Assembly: GCF_015558785.1 (NCBI RefSeq)
Contig: NZ_JADMOP010000009.1
Location: 27,018-91,017 of the forward strand
Source: Collinsella aerofaciens
GTDB lineage: Bacteria > Actinomycetota > Coriobacteriia > Coriobacteriales > Coriobacteriaceae
Direction: 5' to 3'
DNA length: 64,000 bases
Shown one piece after another: positions 1 to 15,574 of the stretch; within the stretch, counting starts at the first letter, position 1, and every line of letters starts with the position of its first letter. The notes beneath the pieces were generated by a model. The model had not been told where the DNA came from. It saw only the letters and a program-made list of their open reading frames with translations, and did not search any database. The position numbers were made by a program, and so were the translations under genes.

Positions 1-11
1 CTGCAAGATTG

Positions 12-530
12 CTATCGGCTTGGATGGACTCGAAGGCCTGCTTGATTTGATTGGATTTCACGGTCGCCCTCCTCTAGGATGAATTTGAGCTTCGATCGAC
101 CGCGAGCTAAACGCGTTCGAACGGTCGCGGCTGGTACATGCAACAACTCGGCAATCTCTGAGGTCGAAAAGCCTAGATAGTAATAGAGCACGATGGGAAC
201 ACGGAATCGTTCCGGAAGTCGCATAACGTCTGACAGGACCACCTTGGTCTCATCCTGCGCTGCCGAGAGTGAATCGGCCAAGTTCTCAATATCCTCTATG
301 CGCCTCCATGGCTTTCGAAAGAGCGATTTGCATTCATTGATCGTGACCCGAATAAGCCAGCGACGAAGATGCTCCCAACTTTCAAAGTGTCCATCGCTTT
401 TGAGCAACTTAAGAAAGACATCTTGGGCAACATCGTCGGCATCGGCACGATCGCGTAGGTACGTCAATGCGATCCGAAACACGACATCCCGGTAATCTTC
501 GACCGCCTGTCTAAATGCTTGTTCTTCCAT
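12..530 (-). CDS. ECF-type RNA polymerase sigma factor
   Basis: A 172-residue sigma-70 family protein of the small extracytoplasmic-function type. Region 2 is visible near residues 15-75 (DVVFRIALTYLRDRADADDV, then VFLKLL). Region 4 is near residues 105-155 (LPERFRVPIVLYYYLGFS, EIAELLHVPAATVRTRLARG), where the last part is the -35 recognition helix-turn-helix. The ATG at 530 is chosen over an upstream ATG at 632 because GGGAGGTG lies just before it. The stop is at 12-14, so the gene is complete; a partner anti-sigma gene, if present, would lie to the left of the window. A self-directed ECF promoter candidate sits at 579-607. The family is certain; the regulon is unknown. Confidence 0.9.
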   Translation of the reverse strand: MEEQAFRQAVEDYRDVVFRIALTYLRDRADADDVAQDVFLKLLKSDGHFESWEHLRRWLIRVTINECKSLFRKPWRRIEDIENLADSLSAAQDETKVVLSDVMRLPERFRVPIVLYYYLGFSTSEIAELLHVPAATVRTRLARGRSKLKFILEEGDREIQSNQAGLRVHPSR

Positions 531-578
531 AATCACCTCCCGGTGATGCTGATGTTTCTTGCTGAGGCCCTCACCATA

Positions 579-607
579 GATACGCTTTGACCGAACGAAA
601 TGTTTCA
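579..607 (-). promoter_or_regulatory. Candidate ECF autoregulatory promoter
   Basis: On the minus strand TGAAAC (602-607) and CGTATC (579-584) are 17 bases apart. This resembles ECF/SigW-type promoters (TGAAAC, 16-17 bases, CGTA). It lies about 50 bases upstream of the sigma-factor ATG, so self-activation is plausible. Inference only. Confidence 0.4.
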
Positions 608-622
608 AATTCAAGCAGGAAT

Positions 623-659
623 AACCTACCAAAATAAACCTGTCCCTTTTTGGTAGGTT
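623..659 (-). repeat. 3'-end hairpin with GGGACAGG core, copy a
   Basis: The arms AACCTACCAAA (623-633) and TTTGGTAGGTT (649-659) are perfectly complementary. Read in the rpoC sense the loop carries AAGGGACAGG. It lies just beyond the rpoC terminator. It is almost the exact reverse complement of the element at 32431-32467, 32 kb away. Confidence 0.75.
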
Positions 660-670
660 TTCTTCAACAA

Positions 671-705
671 AAAAGACCCGCTCCCCTGTTGGGAAGCGGG
701 TCTTT
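671..705 (-). terminator. rpoC Rho-independent terminator
   Basis: On the minus strand an AAAGACCCGCTTCCC-type hairpin (arms at 673-686 and 691-705) is followed by a T run. It lies about 30 bases after the rpoC stop and closes the rpoBC unit. Confidence 0.85.
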
Positions 706-731
706 GGAAGGACGGTTAACGTACTAGGAAA

Positions 732-5207
<4,476 letters not shown>

Positions 5208-5213
5208 AGTCAA

Positions 5214-8705
<3,492 letters not shown>

Positions 8706-8778
8706 CAGGTTTTTCCTCCTTCACGGAAATGCTCGGTGGGTTGGCGAGGCATAGCTTCGCCAGTTATCGCAACCTAAT

Positions 8779-8806
8779 AGTTTATCAGGTACCGACCGTT
8801 GGGCAA
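8779..8806 (-). promoter_or_regulatory. Candidate rpoBC promoter
   Basis: On the minus strand TTGCCC (8801-8806), 16 bases, TAAACT (8779-8784), about 75 bases before the rpoB GTG. Weak but well placed, since galU ends with a terminator upstream. Confidence 0.4.
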
Positions 8807-8939
8807 GAAAAGCCTTGACGCGATTGAGTTTTTGGAGTAGCAAAGTTTTTCGACAGAAAACACGCAGGTAGATGTATATGTATCGAACATCTGTTCATAT
8901 ATTTTCTGTGAACAGAGAGCCGGCAATCGCAGCTCTTAT

Positions 8940-8972
8940 AAAAAACGGGCGCGAACCGAGGTCCGCGCCCGT
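8940..8972 (-). terminator. galU terminator
   Basis: On the minus strand the hairpin ACGGGCGCG/CGCGCCCGT (8945-8972) is followed by TTTTTT. It begins 20 bases after the galU stop and separates galU from rpoB. Confidence 0.85.
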
Positions 8973-8992
8973 AAATGTCGATGCCCGAAGGC

Positions 8993-9901
8993 TTACTTGC
9001 GCATCAATCCGCCGCGCTCGTCGATGGCGTCCCAGAAGGCGCTGGCAAAGCGAGGATCGCTTGCGGCCATGAGGGCGTTGGTGGCCATCCAGCCAGACGG
9101 GGTGCCGGTGTCGTAGCCCGACAGCGGGTCGATAACGACAGCGTACATAGCCTCGCGATCGAGCGAGCGGGCCATGGCGTCGGTCAGCTGGATCTCGCCG
9201 CCCTTACCGGCCTGCTGATCGGCCAGCAGGCCCATGACCAGCGGGCTCAGCAGGTAGCGACCGACGATGTACAGGTTGGACGGAGCCGCCTCGGGAGCGG
9301 GCTTCTCAACCAGGCCGCCGATGCGCCAGACAGCGCCCGGCTCTGCATCGGCAACGTCCTCGGCACCCTCGAGCGAACCGACGCGCTCGCCGGCGATAAC
9401 GCCGTAGCGGCTGGCTTCCTCGGGTGAGCAAGCAGCGACGGCGATAACCGAAGCGCCACCGTACTCCTTGGAAACGGCGAGCATCTTGTCGCAGATGTCG
9501 CGGTTAGGCACAACGTAGTCGCCCAGAAGAACCAGGAAGTTCTCCCCTGCCACGGCGTCGGCAGCAGAGCGAATAGCATGGCCGAGGCCCTTGGGCTCGT
9601 ACTGATAACGGAAGTCGACCGGCATACCGCCAGCGTGGGCGACGGCATCGGCATAGGCGTTCTTGCCGCGCTCGCGCAGCAGGTTCTCGAGCGAGCGATC
9701 GGGCTGGAAGTAGTTCAGTAGCTCGGGCTTACCGGGAGAAGTAACGATGATGGCATCGTCGACTTCCTCGGGGTCGAGCGCCTCCTCGACGACGTACTGA
9801 ATGACGGGCTTGTCGAGCACCGGCAGCATCTCTTTGGGCGTGCACTTGGTGCCAGGCAGAAAACGCGTGCCAAGACCGGCGGCGGGGATGATTGCCTTCA
9901 T
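8993..9901 (-). CDS. galU: UTP-glucose-1-phosphate uridylyltransferase
   Basis: 302 residues. It makes UDP-glucose from UTP and glucose 1-phosphate in the cytoplasm, for cell-wall polysaccharide and glycolipid synthesis. The N-terminus MKAIIPAAGLGTRFLPGTK is the nucleotide-binding signature, followed by CTPKEMLPVLDKP and later GLGHAI and VEKP. The ATG at 9901 is chosen over one at 9985 because the family begins at MKAIIPAAG and AAAGGA lies about 12 bases before it. It is its own transcription unit, bounded by terminators at 8940 and 10155. Its place between rplL and rpoB is unusual. Confidence 0.95.
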   Translation of the reverse strand: MKAIIPAAGLGTRFLPGTKCTPKEMLPVLDKPVIQYVVEEALDPEEVDDAIIVTSPGKPELLNYFQPDRSLENLLRERGKNAYADAVAHAGGMPVDFRYQYEPKGLGHAIRSAADAVAGENFLVLLGDYVVPNRDICDKMLAVSKEYGGASVIAVAACSPEEASRYGVIAGERVGSLEGAEDVADAEPGAVWRIGGLVEKPAPEAAPSNLYIVGRYLLSPLVMGLLADQQAGKGGEIQLTDAMARSLDREAMYAVVIDPLSGYDTGTPSGWMATNALMAASDPRFASAFWDAIDERGGLMRK

Positions 9902-9997
9902 GTTATTCAAAGATCCTTTCGCAGGCGCAAAAGCGCCCCATGCGTGCGGCACACAGCCGCAGACCAAATTGCGATACCTAAGCATCTTACCGCTGGA

Positions 9998-10025
9998 ACT
10001 ATATGTCGCTACAAGGCAGAGACAA
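9998..10025 (-). promoter_or_regulatory. Candidate galU promoter
   Basis: On the minus strand TTGTCT (10020-10025), 16 bases, TATAGT (9998-10003), about 95 bases before the galU ATG. The rest of 9902-10154 shows nothing else recognisable. Confidence 0.4.
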
Positions 10026-10154
10026 TTCTTCAGCAGGTCAACGCAAATTATTGCTCGAATGGTGCAATTTTATTGCCCAACGGCAGGGCGCCCGATACGA
10101 CGCAAATCACAAAATATGGCAGTTTGGGCAACCGATGCCGAGGGACCGAAAAAC

Positions 10155-10192
10155 AAAAAAGACGGGGCTCGCAATGCGAACCCCGTCTTTAA
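10155..10192 (-). terminator. rplJL terminator
   Basis: Hairpin AGACGGGG/CCCCGTCT on the minus strand followed by TTTTTTG, 25 bases after the rplL stop. It ends the rplJ-rplL unit before galU. Confidence 0.85.
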
Positions 10193-10215
10193 AGAAATCT
10201 GGCGAGAAAGCCTGA

Positions 10216-10593
10216 TTACTTGAGGGTGACAGCAGCGCCAGCAGCCTCGAGCTTCTCCTTGGCAGCCTCGGCGTCCTCCTTCTTGGCACCCTCGAGAACA
10301 GCCTTGGGAGCGCCCTCGACGACCTCCTTGGCCTCCTTCAGGCCAAGGTTGGTGAGCTCACGGACGGCCTTGATGACCTGGATCTTGTTGTCGCCGAAGC
10401 CCTCGAGCACGACGTCAAACTCGGTCTTCTCCTCGGCCTCAGCAGCGCCAGCAGCGGGAGCGGCGACAACAGCGGCAGGAGCAGCGGCGGAAACGCCGAA
10501 GGTGTCCTCGATAGCCTTGACGAGCTCGGAAGCCTCGAGAAGGGTCATTTCCTTAAGAGCATCGATGATCTCATCGGTGGTAAGCTTAGCCAT
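10216..10593 (-). CDS. rplL: 50S ribosomal protein L7/L12
   Basis: 125 residues. It forms the stalk dimers that recruit translation GTPases. The N-terminal dimerisation helix ([20 protein letters not shown]) is followed by an Ala-rich hinge near residues 40-52 and the C-terminal domain with [33 protein letters not shown] and VEGAPK. The ATG at 10593 follows AAAGGACTTAGAA. It lies about 100 bases after rplJ and is co-transcribed with it under the L10 leader. Confidence 0.97.
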   Translation of the reverse strand: MAKLTTDEIIDALKEMTLLEASELVKAIEDTFGVSAAAPAAVVAAPAAGAAEAEEKTEFDVVLEGFGDNKIQVIKAVRELTNLGLKEAKEVVEGAPKAVLEGAKKEDAEAAKEKLEAAGAAVTLK

Positions 10594-10695
10594 TTCTAAG
10601 TCCTTTCGGTTTCCGTGTCTGTGCACGGAGATCAGTTAAAACACGACGCGAACGCGCCAGGGGTGCGGCGTTGCCGCCGCGGGTGAAAACAGCAA

Positions 10696-11217
10696 CTAGG
10701 CTGCCTTCTGCTCGGAGACCTGCTGGATCGAACGAGCGAGACCAGAGGAAACGCCGTTGACGCAGACAGCGATGTCGCGAGCGAAACCGGAGATGAGACC
10801 GGCGATCTGGCCGAGAAGCTGATCCTTGGTGGGCAGCTCGGCGATAGCCTTAACATCATCAGCGGAAACGGCCTTGCCGTCGGAGATACCGCCCTTGATC
10901 TCAAGGACGCCCTTGGACTTAGCGGAGAAGTCCTTAAGGGCCTTAGCGGCCTCGACCGGCTCGGACTCGTAGAACACATAAGCGACGGGACCGGCGAGAA
11001 TCTCGTCGAGCTCGGGCTGCTCCTGGTTCTTGAGGGCGATCTTGACCAGGTTGTTCTTGTAGACCTTCATCTCGGCGCCGCACTCGCGAAGCTGATGACG
11101 CAGCTCCTGAGCCTGCTTAACCGTCAGACCGTTGTAGTTGACGACGAACAGACCGGCGTTCTCGGCGATACGGGACTCGATCTCTGCAACCTTGTCGATT
11201 TTGTACTGCTGGGGCAT
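10696..11217 (-). CDS. rplJ: 50S ribosomal protein L10
   Basis: 173 residues. It is the base of the ribosomal stalk; its C-terminal helix binds L7/L12 dimers. The N-terminal rRNA-binding part contains VNYNGLTVKQAQELRHQLR and YKNNLVKIAL. The ATG follows GAGGAGGTG. A strong promoter and a leader with an attenuator hairpin lie upstream, so L10-dependent feedback is likely. Confidence 0.97.
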   Translation of the reverse strand: MPQQYKIDKVAEIESRIAENAGLFVVNYNGLTVKQAQELRHQLRECGAEMKVYKNNLVKIALKNQEQPELDEILAGPVAYVFYESEPVEAAKALKDFSAKSKGVLEIKGGISDGKAVSADDVKAIAELPTKDQLLGQIAGLISGFARDIAVCVNGVSSGLARSIQQVSEQKAA

Positions 11218-11279
11218 GAATTACACCTCCTCGAATTCTTTCCGGGCACGGTCCGCCACAAGGACGTGACGGGGGCATG

Positions 11280-11410
11280 TCCAAAAAGAAAGCCCCCGCG
11301 CTGCATGAGCGACGGGGGCGAGAAGACATATCTACTCGACCACCTCGGCTGGCGGGATGTCCCATTAAGCTCGCGGGCGATGCCCGTTTGCACCGGCTGT
11401 CTCTGGCAGC
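11280..11410 (-). ncRNA. L10 leader (ribosomal protein autoregulatory RNA)
   Basis: The minus strand carries GACAGCCGGTG, AGCTTAATGG and CAGCCGAGGT in order. This matches the conserved kink-turn and stem pattern of L10 leaders, as I recall it from Bacillus. It is followed at once by a hairpin with arms GCCCCCG and CGGGGGC (about 11290-11322) and the T-rich tail TTTCTTTTTG. In such leaders L10-L12 binding favours the terminator. The exact boundaries are approximate. Confidence 0.7.
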
Positions 11411-11433
11411 GGATTCGTGCGTGAACCGAAAGT

Positions 11434-11462
11434 ATTATGGCGGGGACCCCGGCGTCGGTCAA
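11434..11462 (-). promoter_or_regulatory. rplJL promoter
   Basis: On the minus strand TTGACC (11457-11462), 17 bases, CATAAT (11434-11439). It is close to consensus and sits just upstream of the L10 leader. The stretch 11463-11588 holds a long hairpin (arms ACCCTGGC/GCCAGGGT) that may end the aminotransferase transcript. Confidence 0.7.
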
Positions 11463-11588
11463 TGGAAACCCTGGCTGCACACAATTCCACCATCCGGCAC
11501 GCGTCGCCGAAGGCCAGGGTTGCCGTTGGCCGGCGCGCCCCACTCATAATGCTTGGGTCGGTGGGCTGATGTGTTGCGTCCCTGATGG

Positions 11589-12725
11589 CTACAGGGTTGA
11601 AACGAAGTTGGACAGGCGGCGGAGACCTTCGTCCAGGTTTTCATCGCTTACGCAGTAGCTGAGGCGGATGTGGCCTTCGGTGCCGAAACAGTCGCCCGGG
11701 ACTAGGGCTACGTTTGCTTCTTTGATGGCTTTGATGCAGAAGTCTTCGCTGGTTAGGCCGAACTTTTTGATGCTCGGGAAAGTATAGAAGGCTCCTGCGG
11801 GCTCTACTACGTCGAGGCCCATGGCGTCTAGGGCTGTGAGTACGCGCTCGCGACGGGCTCGGTAGACTTCGAGCATGGGGGTTGGGTTGACGGTCAGGGC
11901 TCGGGCCGCGGCGTCCATCTCGAAGGAGACGGCGCTCGATACTAGGTATTGGTGAGCCTTGGCGATCTCGGCGATGACGGGCCCTGCCGCTGCAAGCCAG
12001 CCCAAGCGCCAGCCGGTCATAGCCCAGGGCTTGGAGAAGCTCTCGATGACGACCGTCTGCTCACGCAGCTCCGGGTGACGCTGGGCAAAGCGCTCGTAGC
12101 CATCCACATAGACCAGGCGGTTGTATACGTCGTCGCAGACCACGTAGATGCCCGCCTCCTCCGCCACGCGCGCCACGGCGTCGAGCGACGCCGCGTTGAG
12201 GATGCAACCCGTGGGATTGTTGGGCGAGCAGATGACGATGGCCTTGGTCGCCGGCGTCACGCAGGCACGAAGCGCCTCCTCATCAATCTGAAATTGCGCA
12301 GGCTCCGTATCCAAAAAGACCGCTTTGGCGTGATTGGCCACGACGATGCTCTCGTACAGGCCAAAGGCCGGCGTGGGGATGATGACCTCGTCGCCGGGGT
12401 TGAGCATAGCCATGAATGTTGCCGACAGGGCCTCGGTCGCGCCGTCGGTTAGGATGACCTCGTCGGCCGAAAACGTAAGGCCCGCGTCCCCCATGTAGGC
12501 AGATAACGCCTCACGCAAGGCGGGGCGACCGTTGTTGGGCGGATAGTGCGTGTCACCGCGGTCCAGTGCGGCGATCACCTCGGCACTAATCACATCGGGC
12601 GTGGGAAAATCGGGCTCGCCAAGCGCAAGCGCGATGCACCCCGGGTGCTGGGCGGCGAGCGCGTTAATCCGGCGGATACCGGAGGGCTTGAGCATGGCAA
12701 GCGAGGTATTCATGGGCAGACGCAT
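11589..12725 (-). CDS. Class I/II pyridoxal-phosphate aminotransferase
   Basis: 378 residues, normal for the aspartate aminotransferase fold I group. Seen: LGEPDFPTPDVI near the N-terminus, LTDGATEALSATFMA, CSPNNPTGCI, the cofactor region VVCDDVYNRLVY, and the PLP lysine in ESFSKPWAMTGWRLGW near residue 230. The ATG at 12725 follows GAAAGGAACG. The substrate cannot be told from sequence; aspartate, tyrosine or alanine-type activity are all possible. The neighbours give no pathway clue. Confidence 0.88.
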   Translation of the reverse strand: MRLPMNTSLAMLKPSGIRRINALAAQHPGCIALALGEPDFPTPDVISAEVIAALDRGDTHYPPNNGRPALREALSAYMGDAGLTFSADEVILTDGATEALSATFMAMLNPGDEVIIPTPAFGLYESIVVANHAKAVFLDTEPAQFQIDEEALRACVTPATKAIVICSPNNPTGCILNAASLDAVARVAEEAGIYVVCDDVYNRLVYVDGYERFAQRHPELREQTVVIESFSKPWAMTGWRLGWLAAAGPVIAEIAKAHQYLVSSAVSFEMDAAARALTVNPTPMLEVYRARRERVLTALDAMGLDVVEPAGAFYTFPSIKKFGLTSEDFCIKAIKEANVALVPGDCFGTEGHIRLSYCVSDENLDEGLRRLSNFVSTL

Positions 12726-12818
12726 GGCGTTCCTTTCGTAAGGGTTGCACTAGGATAGCGCGGCGGGGCGCCACCAGACGGTGTAACCTAAACGGAAACG
12801 AGCCGGAAAGGAGATGGC

Positions 12819-13475
12819 ATGGAGACAATCGCGCGTGGCGACGTACCAAAAACACTACAAACCATTGCGTATATCAGTATTCCCAAGAGCGCCGATCTTG
12901 AGTTTTTGCTCTGGGACTTGCAGGATGCCATCGCCGCCTATGCTCAGCTTTCTGGCACCGCGCTCCCCCGCCCAGTCGACTTGAAGGCAAATGACGCCGG
13001 CAGCGTTGCCGATGGCATCGTGCTGGCCATTGAAGATGTGGCTGACGATGAGACGTTGACAGCTATCGAGCAGGCGCTTGAGCGCTTTGGCAGTACGGGA
13101 GCGCGTGTCTATGCCGTGATTCGAGCCGCACAACGGGGCGCTGAGCAGGCGCGTGGGACCGCCGTTCGCCTGCACAAGGCATGTGAGCGCCATGACCAAT
13201 TGTGGTGTGGCGGCGTTGCCATCTGCGCCGGCAGCGGCATCGCAGCGCTTCGCCATTCCCCACGCATGGGCCTCTTGCGCCGACCATTTTCGGAAGCGAT
13301 AGATAAGCTTGTGGGCGCTGTGCGCATGGGCTGCTCCGTCGAGCATGCACAGCGACTTGGCGGCGGCAATGCCGCCAACGTCGACGCCGACGGCATGGTT
13401 TGCGCCGAGCCAGCCGTGCCCGCGCCGATCTGGCACGCCGTTATGAGGCATCTTGCCGAGCACTCAAACTGCTAA
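12819..13475 (+). CDS. Hypothetical protein
   Basis: 218 residues; I do not recognise the family. The ATG is preceded by GGAAAGGAGATGGC, a good ribosome site, and the frame has no rare features. The first half is acidic and helical (DLEFLLWDLQDAIAAYAQLSG, then EDVADDETLTAIEQALERFG). The second half has a glycine-rich stretch CGGVAICAGSGIAAL and PRMGLLRRPFSEAIDKLVGA. That arrangement faintly resembles the end of NADPH-dependent FMN reductases, but no flavin motif is clear. No signal peptide or membrane segment is seen. It converges with the glycosylase gene, sharing 4 bases at the stops. An opposing open frame here is a shadow. Confidence 0.7.
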   Translation: METIARGDVPKTLQTIAYISIPKSADLEFLLWDLQDAIAAYAQLSGTALPRPVDLKANDAGSVADGIVLAIEDVADDETLTAIEQALERFGSTGARVYAVIRAAQRGAEQARGTAVRLHKACERHDQLWCGGVAICAGSGIAALRHSPRMGLLRRPFSEAIDKLVGAVRMGCSVEHAQRLGGGNAANVDADGMVCAEPAVPAPIWHAVMRHLAEHSNC

Positions 13476-14041
13476 ATCGAAAAAGCCTGCCAATCAACGG
13501 CTTCACTCCAGCGCTCGACAAGGCGTTCCAGACGCCACGCCGCATTGGCGGGACTTGTCGACGGCAGAACGATGGCCGGCAGCCCGGTGCGCTCTTGTAG
13601 ATAGCGCTTGTAGAGCCGGCCAGCTGTACCACCGTTGCATATCACCTGCTCAATGGGAGCTGCGCCGGTAATGCGCTCGATATGTGCCGGCACAACGTTG
13701 CGGATGCTCGCGTCGCTCGAGCCCTTAATGTCGCAGCTCTCGATTGCATCCCACAGGGCCACGCCGCCGTTCAGCAGCATGGCCCGCTTGGCGGCAATGG
13801 AGGCATCGAGCGTCGCGGGCTCACCGCTTGCCAAAGGATCGCCCTCGTTGGGCGGCACAGGCATACCGAGGCACGTGGCCATCACACGCCAAAAGCGATT
13901 CTGAGGGTTGCCGTAATAAAAGGCATTAGCGCGCGACAGCACCGAGGGAAACGATCCGAGCACCAAAACGCGCGAGTGCTGGTCGAACACGGGCTCAAAC
14001 CCATGCTCAATATGTTGATAGCCCTCGTCAGACGCTGCCAT
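13472..14041 (-). CDS. DNA-deoxyinosine (uracil-family) glycosylase
   Basis: 189 residues, in the uracil-DNA glycosylase superfamily, subgroup acting on deoxyinosine. It removes hypoxanthine from DNA in base excision repair. Seen: VLVLGSFPSVLSR (active-site strand), YYGNPQNRFWRVMA near residue 40, ALWDAIESCDIKGSSD, and LPSTSPANAAW near the C-terminus, which matches the catalytic SPA(N/R) loop. It starts just after the GH13 gene ends, 3 bases apart on the same strand, so the two are probably co-transcribed. Confidence 0.85.
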   Translation of the reverse strand: MAASDEGYQHIEHGFEPVFDQHSRVLVLGSFPSVLSRANAFYYGNPQNRFWRVMATCLGMPVPPNEGDPLASGEPATLDASIAAKRAMLLNGGVALWDAIESCDIKGSSDASIRNVVPAHIERITGAAPIEQVICNGGTAGRLYKRYLQERTGLPAIVLPSTSPANAAWRLERLVERWSEAVDWQAFSI

Positions 14042-14044
14042 GGC

Positions 14045-15421
14045 CTAGGCCCTCAACAGATAGCGCACCTCGTAGGGCGCAAGCTCAAGGGAGCCCGCCA
14101 GCTCGACCGTGGGCACGCCGTCGGCAAGCAAATCGACAAAGGAGCCGTTGAGCTCGCCGGCGCCAAAGGTGTAAGGCTCGTCCACGGCGTTCACCGCCAC
14201 GAGCACCGTCGCGTCGTCGCAGGCGCGCTCGAACAGCAGCTGCTTGTTCTGGATCACCACATTGCGATAGGCACCGTAGTTGAGAGCACGGGCCGCCGCG
14301 TCGTTTGCCGAGCGCAGGTGCGCCAGCTGCGTGATGAAGGCCGTCAGCTCGTTGGGCGCAGGCTCATCGAGCGCAGGGCGCAGCGCCCAGTCGCCATCGG
14401 GGCCGCCCTTTTCACCAGCAATTCCCCACTCGCTGCCATAGTAGACGCACGGAATGCCCGGCATGCCAAAGAGCATGCCATAGGCGGGACGCAGGCACGA
14501 CTTGTCGGTGAGGATGCTTGCCAGGCGCGGCACGTCGTGGTTGTCGACAAACGACAGCAGGTGTTTGCCGCGGTAGACGCACCAGGGGTCGCCGCCAAAC
14601 TGGCGATGCAGCGAATGGGCGATCTCGAACATGTTGACCGAGTTAAAGCTGGAGTACAGGCCCTTGTAGCACTCGTAGTTGGTGCAGGAGTCGAGCATCT
14701 CGTCGTTGACGATTTGGTTGTAGTCGCCGTGGAGCGTCTCGCCAATCAGCACAAAGTCGGGCTTGAGCTCACGGGTAAAAGCGTGCAGGCGGCGCATGAA
14801 GTCGCGGTCGAGCATATAGGCAACGTCCAAGCGCAGGCCGTCGACGCCAAAGACCTCGGCCCAGCGACGCACGGACTCAAGCAGGTAATTGACCACGGCG
14901 GGGTTTTGCAGGTTGAGCTTCACAAGCTCAAAATGGCCCTCCCAGCCCTCATACCAAAAGCCGTCGCCGTAGCACGAGTCACCGTCAAAGCTGATGTGGA
15001 ACCAATCCTTGTACGGCGAATCCCACTTGCGCTCCTGCACATCGCGGAAGGCCCAAAAACCGCGGCCGACGTGGTTGAAGACGGCATCGAGCACCACGCG
15101 GATACCGTGGGCATGCAGTGTGTCGCACACGGCGGCAAAGTCGACATCCCCACCCAGGCGGCGGTCGATATGGCGCAGGCTGCGCGTATCGTAGCCGTGG
15201 CTATCGGACTCGAGCGGCGGGTTGATGAGCACAGTGCCAACGCCGAGTTCCTGCAGGTAGTCGGCCCATTTGGCAATCTTCATGATGGGCGCATCGGGGC
15301 TAGCTGTGGCATCGGCGGCCTGGGCGAGCTCATCCTCGGCAACGGGGGCGGCGTTTTCGCGCGGAGCTCCACAAAAGCCCAGCGGATAGATCTGATAGAA
15401 CGTCGTCTCGTATGCCCACAT
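14045..15421 (-). CDS. GH13 alpha-glucosidase / maltodextrin hydrolase
   Basis: 458 residues, without a signal peptide, so it acts in the cytoplasm on alpha-glucans. All four GH13 regions are present: DAVFNHVG (I), GLRLDVA with the nucleophile Asp (II), LIGETLHG with the acid Glu (III), and FVDNHD (IV). A short beta-sandwich ends the protein (LAPYEVRYLLRA). A C-terminal GH13 domain of this size is like neopullulanase or maltogenic amylase relatives lacking the N-terminal domain. GGGAGGTTGCT precedes the ATG. Maltodextrin breakdown is inferred from the family. Confidence 0.88.
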   Translation of the reverse strand: MWAYETTFYQIYPLGFCGAPRENAAPVAEDELAQAADATASPDAPIMKIAKWADYLQELGVGTVLINPPLESDSHGYDTRSLRHIDRRLGGDVDFAAVCDTLHAHGIRVVLDAVFNHVGRGFWAFRDVQERKWDSPYKDWFHISFDGDSCYGDGFWYEGWEGHFELVKLNLQNPAVVNYLLESVRRWAEVFGVDGLRLDVAYMLDRDFMRRLHAFTRELKPDFVLIGETLHGDYNQIVNDEMLDSCTNYECYKGLYSSFNSVNMFEIAHSLHRQFGGDPWCVYRGKHLLSFVDNHDVPRLASILTDKSCLRPAYGMLFGMPGIPCVYYGSEWGIAGEKGGPDGDWALRPALDEPAPNELTAFITQLAHLRSANDAAARALNYGAYRNVVIQNKQLLFERACDDATVLVAVNAVDEPYTFGAGELNGSFVDLLADGVPTVELAGSLELAPYEVRYLLRA

Positions 15422-15492
15422 AGCAACCTCCCGGTAAGCTCAACACAACGACATCCATTGTATGCCTGCCGTGCATCCCCTCCCCCAAAATA

Positions 15493-15559
15493 AGTTGCGG
15501 TGGAATAGTTCCTGCTTGAGCCTTCAAAGGCCTTAAACAGGAACTATTCCACCGCAACT
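15493..15559. repeat. AGTTGCGGTGGAATA palindrome, copy 1
   Basis: Two 22-base arms (15493-15514, 15538-15559) are perfectly complementary around a 23-base loop. The loop has its own small GCCTT/AAGGC hairpin. It sits 15 bases after the stop of the SotB-like gene. Related elements lie at 24947-25014 and 62094-62160, also just 3' of minus-strand genes. Confidence 0.85.
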
Positions 15560-15574
15560 GATGAGGGGACGTGG

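Noticed and set aside
12855..13463. Minus-strand frame opposite the unknown gene
   Set aside because: It has no ribosome site and poor composition; the plus-strand frame has GGAAAGGAG at the correct distance.
15493..15559. Insertion sequence or MITE with target duplication
   Set aside because: No target-site duplication or transposase is visible at any of the three copies, so mobility is not shown.
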